Shown piece by piece: positions 1-8,040 of a stretch of 60,268 nt of DNA. Under the pieces are notes generated by a model that was given only the letters and a program-made list of their open reading frames with translations, ran no database searches and was not told the DNA's origin. Made by a program: the position numbers and the translations under genes. Origin of the DNA: Ferruginibacter sp. (GTDB lineage Bacteria; Bacteroidota; Bacteroidia; Chitinophagales; Chitinophagaceae); contig JACMKX010000038.1 in the NCBI GenBank assembly GCA_014379905.1, positions 1-60,268 on the forward strand, written 5' to 3'. Numbering within the stretch: the first letter of the stretch is position 1; every line of letters begins with the position of its first letter.

Positions 1-1275
1 AAAAATATATTTGAATTCTTATTTGTAAACCCTAATACGCCTGCCAGCACAGATTTATCGGGACTGCCGCTTACCAGGTATTCTCCAGATCCAAACGGAC
101 AAATGATAGCCCGTACCAGTTGGGACACTGGCATCAATTCAAACGCCGTAGTGGCGCAGATGAAAGTGGGGGTGTACAACCTAACCAGCCACCAACATTT
201 AGATGCCGGAAACTTCCAGATTTATTACAAAGGCCCATTGGCACCTGCTTCCGGTATTTATATTGGCACACAGGGTGGTTTTAGCTCTTCCCATTTTTTA
301 AATTACTACCAACGTACCATTGCTCATAATTCTATGCTGATATACGACCCTGCAGAAAAAATGATGTGGAGGGAACAAGATGTGATAAACGATGGCGGAC
401 AGATATTTCCCAATAAGGGCTATGAGGTAATGACATTGGAGGAAACCTTAGCCAAGAGTAAAGTAACTGAAGTGCTGGCACATGATTTTGGCCCCGATAC
501 TATGAAGCCGGAATATACTTACCTGAAAGGAGAATTGGCGCCATCTTACAGCAAGCATAAGCTGGAAAGTTTCAAACGCTCTTTCGTTTTCTTGAATTTA
601 ATGAATGATAAAGTTCCGGCCGCGTTAGTAGTATTTGACCGTGTAAATTCTACCAACAAAAATTTCAAAAAAACATGGCTGCTGCATACAGTTGAAGAAC
701 CGGTAATTAACAGCAATACCACGCTTGTAAAGCGGATTGAAAAAGGCTACAACGGTCAGATGATAAACACAACGTTGTTGCCACTTGCTACCAACTTAAC
801 TATCAATAAAGTAGGAGGTAAAGGAAATGAGTTCAGTGTTTTCGGTAAGAATTTTCCTCAGTCTTTCCCATCAGAAAATAATACCTGGGACGGTGCGCTA
901 TGGCGGATTGAAGTTTCGCCAAAGAATGCTGCCAATACCGATATTTTTTTAAACGTAATGCAGGTAATGGATTACAGCGGCGATAAGAACAACACCCTTA
1001 AAGTAGAAAAAATTGAAACGGAGCAGTTTGTTGGAACTAAAATTAGCAACCGAATGGTGCTTTTCAGCAAAAATAGCGAAGTAGAAAACACGCCCATCAA
1101 GCTTCAGATTACCGGCAATGGGTTAACCAAAGTGCTCATTACAGATCTGGCGATAGGTGATTGGGATATACAATGCATCAACAATAAAAAACAATCCATT
1201 GGAAAAGTAAAAAGCAGCAAAAACCTGCTTTATTTCAATGCCGGAAAAGGGACTTATTTGATAACAAAAAAATAG
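1..1275 (+). CDS. Heparinase II/III-family polysaccharide lyase, C-terminal part (5' end outside window)
   Basis: The reading frame is open from base 1, so the gene starts upstream of the window and only about 424 C-terminal residues are present. The segment HQHLDAGNFQIYYKG (window residues 64-78) followed by a loop containing AHNSMLIYD matches the catalytic-histidine region and beta-sandwich of the heparinase II/III superfamily. Family members cleave uronic-acid-containing polysaccharides by beta-elimination and are normally periplasmic or secreted. The rest is beta-rich, as expected for the C-terminal domain. It is separated from the main utilisation locus by about 8 kb and may belong to another locus to the left. 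The family call is good; substrate is unknown. Confidence 0.8.
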   Translation, partial: KNIFEFLFVNPNTPASTDLSGLPLTRYSPDPNGQMIARTSWDTGINSNAVVAQMKVGVYNLTSHQHLDAGNFQIYYKGPLAPASGIYIGTQGGFSSSHFLNYYQRTIAHNSMLIYDPAEKMMWREQDVINDGGQIFPNKGYEVMTLEETLAKSKVTEVLAHDFGPDTMKPEYTYLKGELAPSYSKHKLESFKRSFVFLNLMNDKVPAALVVFDRVNSTNKNFKKTWLLHTVEEPVINSNTTLVKRIEKGYNGQMINTTLLPLATNLTINKVGGKGNEFSVFGKNFPQSFPSENNTWDGALWRIEVSPKNAANTDIFLNVMQVMDYSGDKNNTLKVEKIETEQFVGTKISNRMVLFSKNSEVENTPIKLQITGNGLTKVLITDLAIGDWDIQCINNKKQSIGKVKSSKNLLYFNAGKGTYLITKK

Positions 1276-2054
1276 ATCCGAAATCTCACCAATAAGCCAA
1301 ACAGGTCATCATCAAAAAATTTCAATGAAAATCTCAAATTATTTTTTAATTGCTTCCATCGCTGCTTAGACAGCTTGCCCGACTATGCTGCTCGGCCAGC
1401 AATTGAATAAACCCGGTAATGAAAGTTGCTTCGCACAACTTTAAGCAACGTCTTGCATACGATATTCTCAATACTATTTTGCGTTTAAGTTTTTCAATGC
1501 TTTTTATTGATGTTACTATGGAAGATCCTGAACCAAACAGGCTGAATAAAATTGCTTTTCCGGCTTGGCGGTTTGTATCCCCACCATAGCCGTGAACTTA
1601 AGGAAAAATGTAACATGGTGGCAAAAAAATGACACAGCCATGCTTTGCAGCATGGCCTTCAATTTTATATCATGGCTCGTTTCCGTCCAATATTGATGAC
1701 GACCCTTGCGATGGTCATTGCCATGATTTTAATTGCAATAGCGAAAGTTGCGGGGGCAGAATGGAAAAACGGCCTGGCTTGGGTATTAATCGGGGGGTTG
1801 ACCAGTCTATGCTACTGACATTGATTATAGTTCTGGTTACTTATCTTGCTGTGGATACCATAAAAGGGAGGATGCTAAAAAGAAAACTGGAAAGAGATGA
1901 GCGAAAATTATTGCCTGGAAGAATTATTTTATCACATTAATATAAATCAATTCCGACAGCCTTTGGGTTGTCTCAAATTTATTTTTTGTTGCAAATTAAT
2001 TAGACGTACACCTCCCGGAACAGTTCATTTGTCATGTATTGATTATTTCTTTTA
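1276..2054. other. Gene-poor decayed stretch between lyase and toxin-antitoxin module
   Basis: This interval has no intact recognisable gene. It holds an RND-pump remnant (listed separately) and a 56-codon open frame at 1419-1589 beginning MKVASHNFKQ that I do not recognise and do not call as a gene. The rest appears non-coding, with frequent stops in all frames. Confidence 0.6.
1672..1940 (+). pseudogene. Remnant of RND-type efflux pump inner-membrane subunit (C-terminus, frameshifted)
   Basis: From 1672 the frame reads MARFRPILMTTLAMVIAMIL and then AGAEWKNGLAWVLIGGLTS. This is the hallmark last-transmembrane region of RND multidrug pumps (RxRPILMT, GAGxEW, GGLxSS). The frame hits a stop at 1816. 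The continuation SMLLTLIIVLVTYLAVD lies in the next frame and runs to 1940. Restoring one T after position 1805 rejoins the two halves as GGLTSSMLLTLII. Only about 90 of the roughly 1,000 residues of a normal pump remain, and no membrane-fusion or outer-membrane partner is nearby. This is a dead fragment. Confidence 0.8.
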
Positions 2055-2097
2055 TTTCATGGCGCGACATTTATTCCTTATTTTTGACAAAATTGTC
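2055..2097 (+). promoter_or_regulatory. Promoter and operator-like palindrome of the toxin-antitoxin operon
   Basis: TATTTTTG at 2079-2086 fits the Bacteroidota -7 element TAnnTTTG, with a weak -33 element (TTTC, 2055-2058) 20 bases upstream. Overlapping the expected transcription start is GACAA-aa-TTGTC (2086-2097), a 5+5 bp palindrome. A palindrome here, directly before the antitoxin ATG at 2101, suggests autoregulation by the HTH antitoxin, as is usual for this class (inference). Confidence 0.5.
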
Positions 2098-2100
2098 GCT

Positions 2101-2655
2101 ATGATAAAAACGATAAAAAAAACGATAAAACCATCGTCTTCATCAAAAAAAGAAAATTCCCACTTGTATCCGGGAAAAGAACCGGATATTGTTGAACGTT
2201 CCCATACAAAAGAATTTCAGGGAGATGTTTTAAATATGTTGTATTGGCTTGATTTGAAAACTCCGCGTGTTAAAGCAAATTTTTCCGATTTTGATTTCAT
2301 TAAGGTGGCTCATCATGGAATAACCAAAGGCTCTGTTGATAGCCTCGCTTCCCATTTAGGGATATCAAGAAAAAGCCTCGCCGAAGATATTTTTAATGTT
2401 TCGGTTAAAACGTTGGAACGAAAGGATGTCAATACAAAGCTTGATAAAAAAACCTCTTCCCATGCTTTGGAAATTGCGAGAGTTGTTCAACATGCCTATG
2501 AAGTTCTCCGTGACAAGGATAGGGTAAAGCTCTGGGTAAACAGGGAAAATAAGGCGCTTAATAATTTGAAGCCCGTACAACTCTTTGATACCCTTACTGG
2601 TTTAAATATGGTCAATGATATTTTAGGTAGGATAGAAGAAGGCGTTTATTCATAA
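2101..2655 (+). CDS. Xre/MbcA/ParS-family antitoxin
   Basis: A 184-residue protein. The N-terminus is basic and low in complexity (about 1-35). A helix-rich Xre-like region follows (about 60-120, with SLASHLGISRKSLAEDIF). The C-terminal half carries the MbcA/ParS toxin-binding signature: repeated helices with a VLRDKDRVKLWVN stretch and LKPVQLFDTLTGLNMV near the end, where family members place the segment that plugs the toxin active site. The frame is open further upstream to 1897, but the ATG at 2101 is preferred because a promoter-like box and palindrome lie just before it. The RES toxin follows 9 bases downstream, so this is a co-transcribed antitoxin-toxin pair. Confidence 0.85.
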   Translation: MIKTIKKTIKPSSSSKKENSHLYPGKEPDIVERSHTKEFQGDVLNMLYWLDLKTPRVKANFSDFDFIKVAHHGITKGSVDSLASHLGISRKSLAEDIFNVSVKTLERKDVNTKLDKKTSSHALEIARVVQHAYEVLRDKDRVKLWVNRENKALNNLKPVQLFDTLTGLNMVNDILGRIEEGVYS

Positions 2656-2664
2656 CAGGGATCC

Positions 2665-3126
2665 ATGAAGCTGTACAGGATAGTTCAGGACAAAAAAAGA
2701 GCGGCTGATATCAGCGGAACAGGGGCTTTTCGCATCGGTGGACGATGGAACAGTAAGGGTACTTATATGTTATACACCAGCGAGAATAGTTCATTGGCTT
2801 ATCTGGAATCACTCATCCATTTTGATAAAACACTTATGCCACCTCAATTGTTTATTATGCAACTTGAGGTAGATGAAACTTCACCTATATATACACTACC
2901 GTCGGGAGCCTATCCCGTTGGATGGATGAAACCTGGCCTGTTGCGGAACCAGGAATTGGGTGATAAATGGATGATTGAAAAAAAATACCTGGGTATAAAA
3001 GTTAAATCAGCAATTAACGTTTTTGAATATAACTATCTTTTGAATCCTCTTTTCCCCCGGTATTATGATTTGGTAAAAATAATCTCGGTAACAGAAATTG
3101 AAATAGACAATAGATTAGTTTTATAG
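2665..3126 (+). CDS. RES-domain toxin (predicted NAD+-degrading)
   Basis: A 153-residue RES-domain protein, full length for the family. The opening MKLYRIVQDKK, the GGRWNSKGTYMLYTSEN segment (about 24-41) with its Arg and the following Ser/Glu, and LAYLESLIHF (about 44-53) correspond to the conserved Arg, Glu and Ser of the family. Characterised RES toxins degrade NAD+ by phosphorolysis or hydrolysis and arrest growth until neutralised by a ParS/Xre partner. It lies directly after its antitoxin. No disabling change is visible, so the module looks intact and functional. Confidence 0.87.
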   Translation: MKLYRIVQDKKRAADISGTGAFRIGGRWNSKGTYMLYTSENSSLAYLESLIHFDKTLMPPQLFIMQLEVDETSPIYTLPSGAYPVGWMKPGLLRNQELGDKWMIEKKYLGIKVKSAINVFEYNYLLNPLFPRYYDLVKIISVTEIEIDNRLVL

Positions 3127-3738
3127 AGATTCCTTATTAGTAATCTTCAGCTAATTGCGCGATTAGCTTTATCGCTATAAAGCCAATGCGTTCAAAATGT
3201 CAATAGGATTTTATCGATTTTTTACTAACTTTAACCGATCAAATCGAAAGCTGCTACCAATTCGGTTACACGCATTTGTGTATATTTTTAAATAATTGGT
3301 AAACAACTTTTTACATCATCTTGTCATCCCGACTTCACAGGACAAGCTGGAATTATTTCCACTTGTCCTGTTTTTATTTTCGCTCAAACCCTCGTCCTTA
3401 CTGTATATTAGTTGAACAGTTTCATTGATTACCGGGAGTTCGAAGTGAATCCGTCAAAAGTCGGATTTCTGACACATTTCTCCTTTATCTATTATTTTGA
3501 CCGGAGACAATTAGCTTGTAACCTTCCCTTCACGGGCAAAGTATTGCCCATCCAAAAGTATATTTTATATATAAAGACCATTTTAGCCGCTACAATTACA
3601 TAGCATGGTTTTGGCCGCTCTTCCTGTAGAAAAGTGTGGAAATCATGCAACTCTTCTTTACAATTATGTGATACTGACCACCATGTAAATGAGATTTAGC
3701 TGTACTAAAAAATTTGTCAATACCAAAAAATAAAATTA
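3127..3738. other. Non-coding stretch after the RES toxin
   Basis: Apart from the terminator at 3338-3375, I see no supportable gene. A 63-codon open frame at 3412-3603 begins with TTG, has no ribosome-binding site and shows no family features, so it is not called. Confidence 0.5.
3338..3375 (+). terminator. Strong intrinsic terminator
   Basis: CAGGACAAG (3338-3346) pairs perfectly with CTTGTCCTG (3362-3370). Inside, TGGAA (3348-3352) pairs with TTCCA (3357-3361) around a TTAT loop, with only one bulged C. Five T residues follow. It lies about 210 bases after the toxin gene and is the likely end of that transcript. Confidence 0.8.
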
Positions 3739-4222
3739 ATGGAAACAAAAACACAGAGCAGCAGAATGCAGTCATTGGTTATGCGGTATGACATGCACAC
3801 CACCATGCACACCACCTCTTATACACAAAAGCAAACCAAGTAGCATGGCTTACCGGAAGCCTTGTGGAAATACGGCCCGGCATGGCCAGGGATACTGGTA
3901 TTGATATGCAGTAAACCGCACACGAACTATTTAAAGAGGATAAAGGTATTCAGAATGATAATACTTATCCATCACTGGAAGCATTTAATAAAGATTGGGA
4001 ATCCATCAGCCCTGTTACCCCGAAAGGCATTAACCGAAGTAACTGATGAAAAATTAGACAGCCAAATAGCAATGGGTGGAATGAAAATGTCTTTTTTTAA
4101 TACGGTTACTTTTTGTATCTACAGTGAAGCAAAATTGCATTGGGCAAATTGCTTTGTGGCGCAGGTTGTTGGGGTATGAGGCGTTGAAGTATGAATTAAG
4201 TATTAATAAAGTGGAGAACTGA
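3739..4222 (+). pseudogene. DinB-family protein, broken by several frameshifts and a stop
   Basis: Pieces of one DinB-like four-helix-bundle protein are read in turn from different frames. METKTQSSRMQSLVMRYDMH starts at 3739. NQVAWLTGSLVEIR and MARDTGIDMQ follow from about 3834, with an in-frame TAA after MQ and then TAHELFKEDKGIQ. LTEVTDEKLDSQIAMGGMK comes from another frame, and the last piece is NCIGQIALWRRLLGYEA, ending at 4220-4222. An extra A in the run near 4133 causes the last shift. A 12-bp tandem duplication (CATGCACACCAC at 3792-3803 and 3804-3815) lies in the N-terminal part, and the segment after it seems partly deleted. The family is inferred from the WLTGxLxxxR and IGQIAxWRRLLGY motifs. 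Confidence 0.7.
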
Positions 4223-4289
4223 AACCACTAAAAAACAGGGCGTATCTGAAAAGCCACAAGGGTAAGAAAACAATCTAAAAAAAAATAAA

Positions 4290-5501
4290 ATGAAAAAGTC
4301 TTTTAAAATTAACATCAAACAATCAATTCTTGACAATTTAAAAACGAGAATTGCAAACACCCGCTGGCCTGATGAAATTGAAAATTCAAAATGGGAATAT
4401 GGTACCAACAAAACCTATTTGAAAGAATTGTGCGAGTACTGGCAAAACACATTTGATTGGAAGAAACAGGAAGATTATCTTAATTCATTTGCCCATTTTA
4501 AAACAACAGTTGATGGTATCAGCTTGCATTATATCCACCTGAAAGGTGAGGGAACAAAGTCAATACCATTGCTCCTGACACATGGTTATCCGGATTCATT
4601 TGTACGGTTTTTAAAAATTATTCCACTGCTGACAAAGGCGGATAAAAATGACCTTTCGTTTGATGTAATAATTCCCTCTATCCCGGGTTTTGGATTTTCT
4701 GATATTCCCACGGAACCAGGAATGAATAAAAAACGGATTGCAGCACTGTTTACAAAATTAATAACGGAAGATTTGGGCTACGGCAAATTTGTAGCGCATG
4801 GCGGAGATTGGGGGGCAGGCATTGCTGAACAAATAGCATTATACAATGCTGAATCATTATTAGGCATTCATCTCACAGATATTCCATTTGAGCATGGGAT
4901 GATTGAGCCTAAAGATGCAAGCAGTTCAGAAAAAAAATATTTTGAAGCCATAAAAAAATGGCAAATGACAGAAGGTGCATACGCTATGATACAAAGTACC
5001 AAACCTCAAACTTTGGCTTACGGATTAAATGATTCGCCTGTTGGTTTGGCTGCCTGGATCATAGAAAAATTTAAATCATGGAGCGACAATGATGGCGATA
5101 TAGAAACTTATTTTACAAAAGATGAATTGCTCACTAACCTTACAATTTATTGGGCAACAGAAACCATCAATGGGGCAATGCGTATTTATAATGAAGCTAT
5201 GAAAGCAATGATGAATGCGATGTATAACCCATTAGTAAAACTTAATCCATTTGATAAAACGGGGGATAAATCGGAAGTTCCTGCTGCTTTTGCCATCTTT
5301 CCAAAAGATATTTCAACACCACCGAAAGATTTAGCAAACAGATTTTTTAATGTTCAGCAGTGGACAGAAATGCCCGAAGGTGGACACTTTGCAGCTATGG
5401 AACAACCTGAATTATTGGCAGAAGACATCAGAAAATTTGTAACCAATCTGCAAGCTGAACCCCAACCAGAAGGATTTTTAGAAAGTGTTTTTGGAAATTA
5501 A
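4290..5501 (+). CDS. Epoxide hydrolase (alpha/beta-hydrolase with EHN domain)
   Basis: A 403-residue cytosolic-type enzyme without a signal peptide. The N-terminal region (about 1-110) has the epoxide-hydrolase N-terminal domain pattern (RWPDEIENSKWEYG, WKKQEDYLN). HGYPDS at 98-103 is the oxyanion-hole motif. GGDWG at 171-175 places the nucleophilic aspartate at D173. EGGHFAAME (about 363-371) supplies the catalytic His near 366. Family members open epoxides to diols through an aspartyl-ester intermediate. It heads a run of small same-strand enzyme genes and probably serves detoxification or secondary metabolism. The length is typical for the family. Confidence 0.88.
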   Translation: MKKSFKINIKQSILDNLKTRIANTRWPDEIENSKWEYGTNKTYLKELCEYWQNTFDWKKQEDYLNSFAHFKTTVDGISLHYIHLKGEGTKSIPLLLTHGYPDSFVRFLKIIPLLTKADKNDLSFDVIIPSIPGFGFSDIPTEPGMNKKRIAALFTKLITEDLGYGKFVAHGGDWGAGIAEQIALYNAESLLGIHLTDIPFEHGMIEPKDASSSEKKYFEAIKKWQMTEGAYAMIQSTKPQTLAYGLNDSPVGLAAWIIEKFKSWSDNDGDIETYFTKDELLTNLTIYWATETINGAMRIYNEAMKAMMNAMYNPLVKLNPFDKTGDKSEVPAAFAIFPKDISTPPKDLANRFFNVQQWTEMPEGGHFAAMEQPELLAEDIRKFVTNLQAEPQPEGFLESVFGN

Positions 5502-5552
5502 AAACAATTCATAGAATCTGTCATCAGAATATCTTTAAAAAAAACGAAAGTT

Positions 5553-6005
5553 ATGTATCACTATATTGTAAAGAAACTCGTAAAAAAATCATTCAAATTG
5601 TTAAACGAACGTGACTTCGCCCAGCTCACAAAGCCTTTGGCATTAGATGTTAAGCACAGTTTTGCCGGCGACCATGCTTTGGGTGGTGTAAGGCATGATC
5701 TTGCTGCCTTCAAAGCCTGGCTGGACAGATTGGGTAGGATAATGCCCAAACTGCAAATTGAAATTGTCAACATCGTTGTAAAAGGATGGCCGCATAATAC
5801 GTTAGCAATTGCCAGGTGGGTAGGTACCGCAACATTGGAAAACGGTGACCCATACCTAAATAAGGGTGTACACTTTATAACAATTAAATGGGGGAAGTTG
5901 ACAGAGTTAGAAGTATATGAAGATTCAAATGCCGTTTACAACGGTCTGGAAAAGCAATACCAATCAGGTATTTTGGAGGCAAAAGCACCACAGATTATTA
6001 GCTAA
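5553..6005 (+). CDS. SnoaL/NTF2-like protein
   Basis: A 150-residue protein with the cone-shaped alpha+beta pattern of NTF2/SnoaL-like proteins. It has an N-terminal helix (KSFKLLNERDFAQLTKPLA), a short HSFAGDHALGG segment, a helix (HDLAAFKAWLDRL), and then beta strands ending HFITIKWGKLTELEVYEDS. Such proteins are small-molecule isomerases, cyclases or ligand-binding domains, and the reaction cannot be assigned. It sits 51 bases after the epoxide hydrolase and is probably co-transcribed with it. Confidence 0.7.
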   Translation: MYHYIVKKLVKKSFKLLNERDFAQLTKPLALDVKHSFAGDHALGGVRHDLAAFKAWLDRLGRIMPKLQIEIVNIVVKGWPHNTLAIARWVGTATLENGDPYLNKGVHFITIKWGKLTELEVYEDSNAVYNGLEKQYQSGILEAKAPQIIS

Positions 6006-6045
6006 AATTAACGTAGATGAAAAAAACAATTAAAAAACAACAATT

Positions 6046-6471
6046 ATGAAAGTACATCCTTATTTAAACTTTGACGGCAAAGCCGAAGAAGCATTCCTAT
6101 TTTATAAATCCGTTTTTGGCGGGGAGTTTTTGGCAAATATGAAAATGAATGAAATGCCAGGAGGCAAACACTTGCCAGCAGAAGAGCAAAACCGCACCAT
6201 GCACATTGCTTTGCCAATTGGTGAAGGCACGTTGCTGATGGCTTCGGATACTGTTCCATCTGCCGGGCATAAAATGCAGTTCGGAAACCAAACACATATT
6301 ATGCTCAGCCCGGAAACGAAAGAGGAAGCTGACAAGTTATTTAACGGACTTTCCGAAGACGGAGAGATAGATATGAAAATAGAAGAGGCTTCATGGGGGG
6401 ATTATTTTGGAAGTTTTACAGATAAGTTTGGAATTAAATGGATGGTGAATGTTGCTGGACAACAGAAATAA
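6046..6471 (+). CDS. VOC-family (PhnB-like) protein
   Basis: A 141-residue protein with the PhnB-type vicinal-oxygen-chelate pattern: MKVHPYLNFDGKAEEAFLFY at the N-terminus, SVFGGEF, MHIALPIGEGTLLMASD in the middle, and WGDYFGSFTDKFGIKWMVNV at the end. PhnB-like members are dimeric and often of unknown substrate, and a metal-dependent glyoxalase-type reaction is not proven here. The length is typical. It follows the SnoaL-like gene by 40 bases on the same strand. Confidence 0.85.
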   Translation: MKVHPYLNFDGKAEEAFLFYKSVFGGEFLANMKMNEMPGGKHLPAEEQNRTMHIALPIGEGTLLMASDTVPSAGHKMQFGNQTHIMLSPETKEEADKLFNGLSEDGEIDMKIEEASWGDYFGSFTDKFGIKWMVNVAGQQK

Positions 6472-6495
6472 AAAATTTAATTAAAATGAAAATAA

Positions 6496-7059
6496 ATGAA
6501 AAAAATAATCGCAGTAGAATGGCTATCGCTTGATGGTTATTTTTCAGATGCTAATAATGGTACAGATTGGCTCATTTCAGGTGAAGAAGCACAAAACTAT
6601 TTACTAAAAATGTTTGAGGCTTTTGATACTATTTTATCAGGGCAGGTAACTTATGAAATGTTTGCTGCCTATTGGCCAAAACCAAATCCATCCGATAAGA
6701 ATCCTCAAGCGCTTACTGACTTTATGAATAACTCACGTAAGGTAGTTTTTTCAAAGCGTTTACAAAACGCTCAATGGAATAATACTGCGATATTAAAGGA
6801 TATTATTCCTGAAGAAATAAGTAAAATGAAACAGGAGTCCGGCAAAGACATGGTAATTTTTGGCAGTGGTAGTATTGTATCGCAGTTAACAAAATTGAAA
6901 TTGATTGATGAATACATTTTTTGGATTGTTCCCGTTTTTTTGGGCATCGGAAAAACAATATTTAAAAGTGAAGAAGCAAAATTGAAGCTGAAATTGTTAA
7001 ACACTAAATCTTTCGATGGTGGAAATATGATGCTTCATTATGAAGCAACTAAAAATTAA
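6496..7059 (+). CDS. RibD/dihydrofolate-reductase-like oxidoreductase
   Basis: A 187-residue protein with the DHFR-like RibD C-terminal fold. MKKIIAVEWLSLDGYFSD is the opening strand and substrate loop, DTILSGQVTYEMFAAYWP is the central region, and KDMVIFGSGSIVSQLTKLKL is the glycine-rich NADPH-binding segment. YIFWIVPVFLGIGKTIF completes the family pattern. It is full length and intact, unlike the second paralogue at 8656. It probably acts as an NADPH-dependent reductase on an unknown small molecule in the cytoplasm. Confidence 0.85.
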   Translation: MKKIIAVEWLSLDGYFSDANNGTDWLISGEEAQNYLLKMFEAFDTILSGQVTYEMFAAYWPKPNPSDKNPQALTDFMNNSRKVVFSKRLQNAQWNNTAILKDIIPEEISKMKQESGKDMVIFGSGSIVSQLTKLKLIDEYIFWIVPVFLGIGKTIFKSEEAKLKLKLLNTKSFDGGNMMLHYEATKN

Positions 7060-7076
7060 ATGTGTAAAAAAATATC

Positions 7077-7706
7077 ATGCTGCTCAAAAACAAAAATGCC
7101 ATTATCTACGGAGCCGGTCCATCTATAGGTGGTGCAGTTGCTCGTGCCTTTGCCCGTGAAGGGGCAAATGTTTTTGTTACAGGAAGAAGTGGTAATGCTT
7201 TGGACAAATTAGTTGATGAAATAGTTATTGTTTGCGGTTGTGCTACGGCAGCCATTTTGAATGCAATGGATGAAAACGAAGTACAGGCTCACATAGACAA
7301 AGTGCTGCAAGAGGCTGGCAGCGTAGATATTTCTTTTAATGCGATTGGCTTAGAAGACAAACAAGGCATCAATTTGGTGGATATGGTGCTGCCAGATATT
7401 ATACGACCGGGGAGTACAGCTATGCAGACGCAATTCATCACAGCAACAGCGGAAGCGATGGCAATGATAAAACAAGGCAGCGGTGTTATACTTTCAGCTA
7501 TGCGTATCAGCCAACTTGTTTATCTTGACGCATACGTGCGCGAAAATGGTATAAGCGTAAATGATTATAACAAAGCTAAAGCCTCATCTGCCGAAGTGCA
7601 AAGTACAAATCGGATGCCCGTGTGTTGCAGTCTGGAAGATTTTGGCGTTACTAAAACCAGACGATATAAAATGGATGTCCACCCGTATTGGCGACCAGTC
7701 GTATAA
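7077..7706 (+). CDS. SDR-family oxidoreductase with abnormal C-terminus (probably degenerate)
   Basis: The first 160 residues are a Rossmann fold of the short-chain dehydrogenase type: AIIYGAGPSIGGAVARAFAR (about 8-27) is the dinucleotide-binding loop and NVFVTGRSGNALDKL follows. A later segment is IDKVLQEAGSVDISFNAIG, where the usual NAG motif becomes NAI. After GSGVILSAM the sequence no longer looks like an SDR. The catalytic Ser-Tyr-Lys spacing is not normal, although a YNKAK occurs within NDYNKAKASSAE. The tail ending KMDVHPYWRPVV is unrecognised, and the protein (209 aa) is shorter than typical (about 250). I suspect an internal deletion or fusion and doubt that it is active. Confidence 0.55.
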   Translation: MLLKNKNAIIYGAGPSIGGAVARAFAREGANVFVTGRSGNALDKLVDEIVIVCGCATAAILNAMDENEVQAHIDKVLQEAGSVDISFNAIGLEDKQGINLVDMVLPDIIRPGSTAMQTQFITATAEAMAMIKQGSGVILSAMRISQLVYLDAYVRENGISVNDYNKAKASSAEVQSTNRMPVCCSLEDFGVTKTRRYKMDVHPYWRPVV

Positions 7707-8040
7707 AATATTTACACAATCTCTGCAATTCAAAGCAAATTCTGTAAAACAGTTTAAGAAAACATATATACAACTTTAAGCATTGACACAATTTATAGAA
7801 GCCAGTGAAAGAGCGAAGGGCAAAGGTTTTGGTTATTATCAGTTATTATCAGTTATTATCAGGCGGCCACGATGCGATTGTTACTAAGCCAAAGGAATTA
7901 GGGAATATATTTCTTGCACTTATATAGTATTCATAGAAATCTGGAATTGTACTTCGTTATGAGTACGCAAGCCAATAAGATTTTTGATGAAGCTGAAATA
8001 AAATTATAATTACAATAAATGTTAACTGTTCTACTGTTTT
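7707..8040. other. Non-coding gap with short tandem repeat
   Basis: No supportable gene is seen. The stretch contains three head-to-tail copies of the 10-mer GTTATTATCA (7832-7861). Its sequence looks like decayed coding DNA, with short open pieces in several frames, but I could not identify the source. Confidence 0.5.
7832..7861. repeat. Three perfect tandem copies of a 10-bp unit
   Basis: The unit GTTATTATCA occurs three times without spacers. This is a slippage-type microsatellite in a decayed region. The copies are directly adjacent, so it is not a CRISPR. Confidence 0.85.

Noticed and set aside
1629..1671. ORF beginning MTQPCFAAWPS that covers the RND remnant
   Set aside because: Its first half is the wrong frame of the pump fragment; only its last part (SMLLTLII onward) is real homology.
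1897..2100. Upstream extension of the antitoxin reading frame
   Set aside because: It would place the promoter box and palindrome inside the gene and adds Cys- and Phe-rich sequence not seen in the family. The ATG at 2101 is better placed.
3412..3603. 63-codon open frame starting with TTG
   Set aside because: No ribosome-binding site, no family features, and it lies in non-coding sequence after a terminator.
7832..7861. Short repeats suggestive of a CRISPR
   Set aside because: Three 10-bp units are directly adjacent without spacers; this is a simple tandem repeat.
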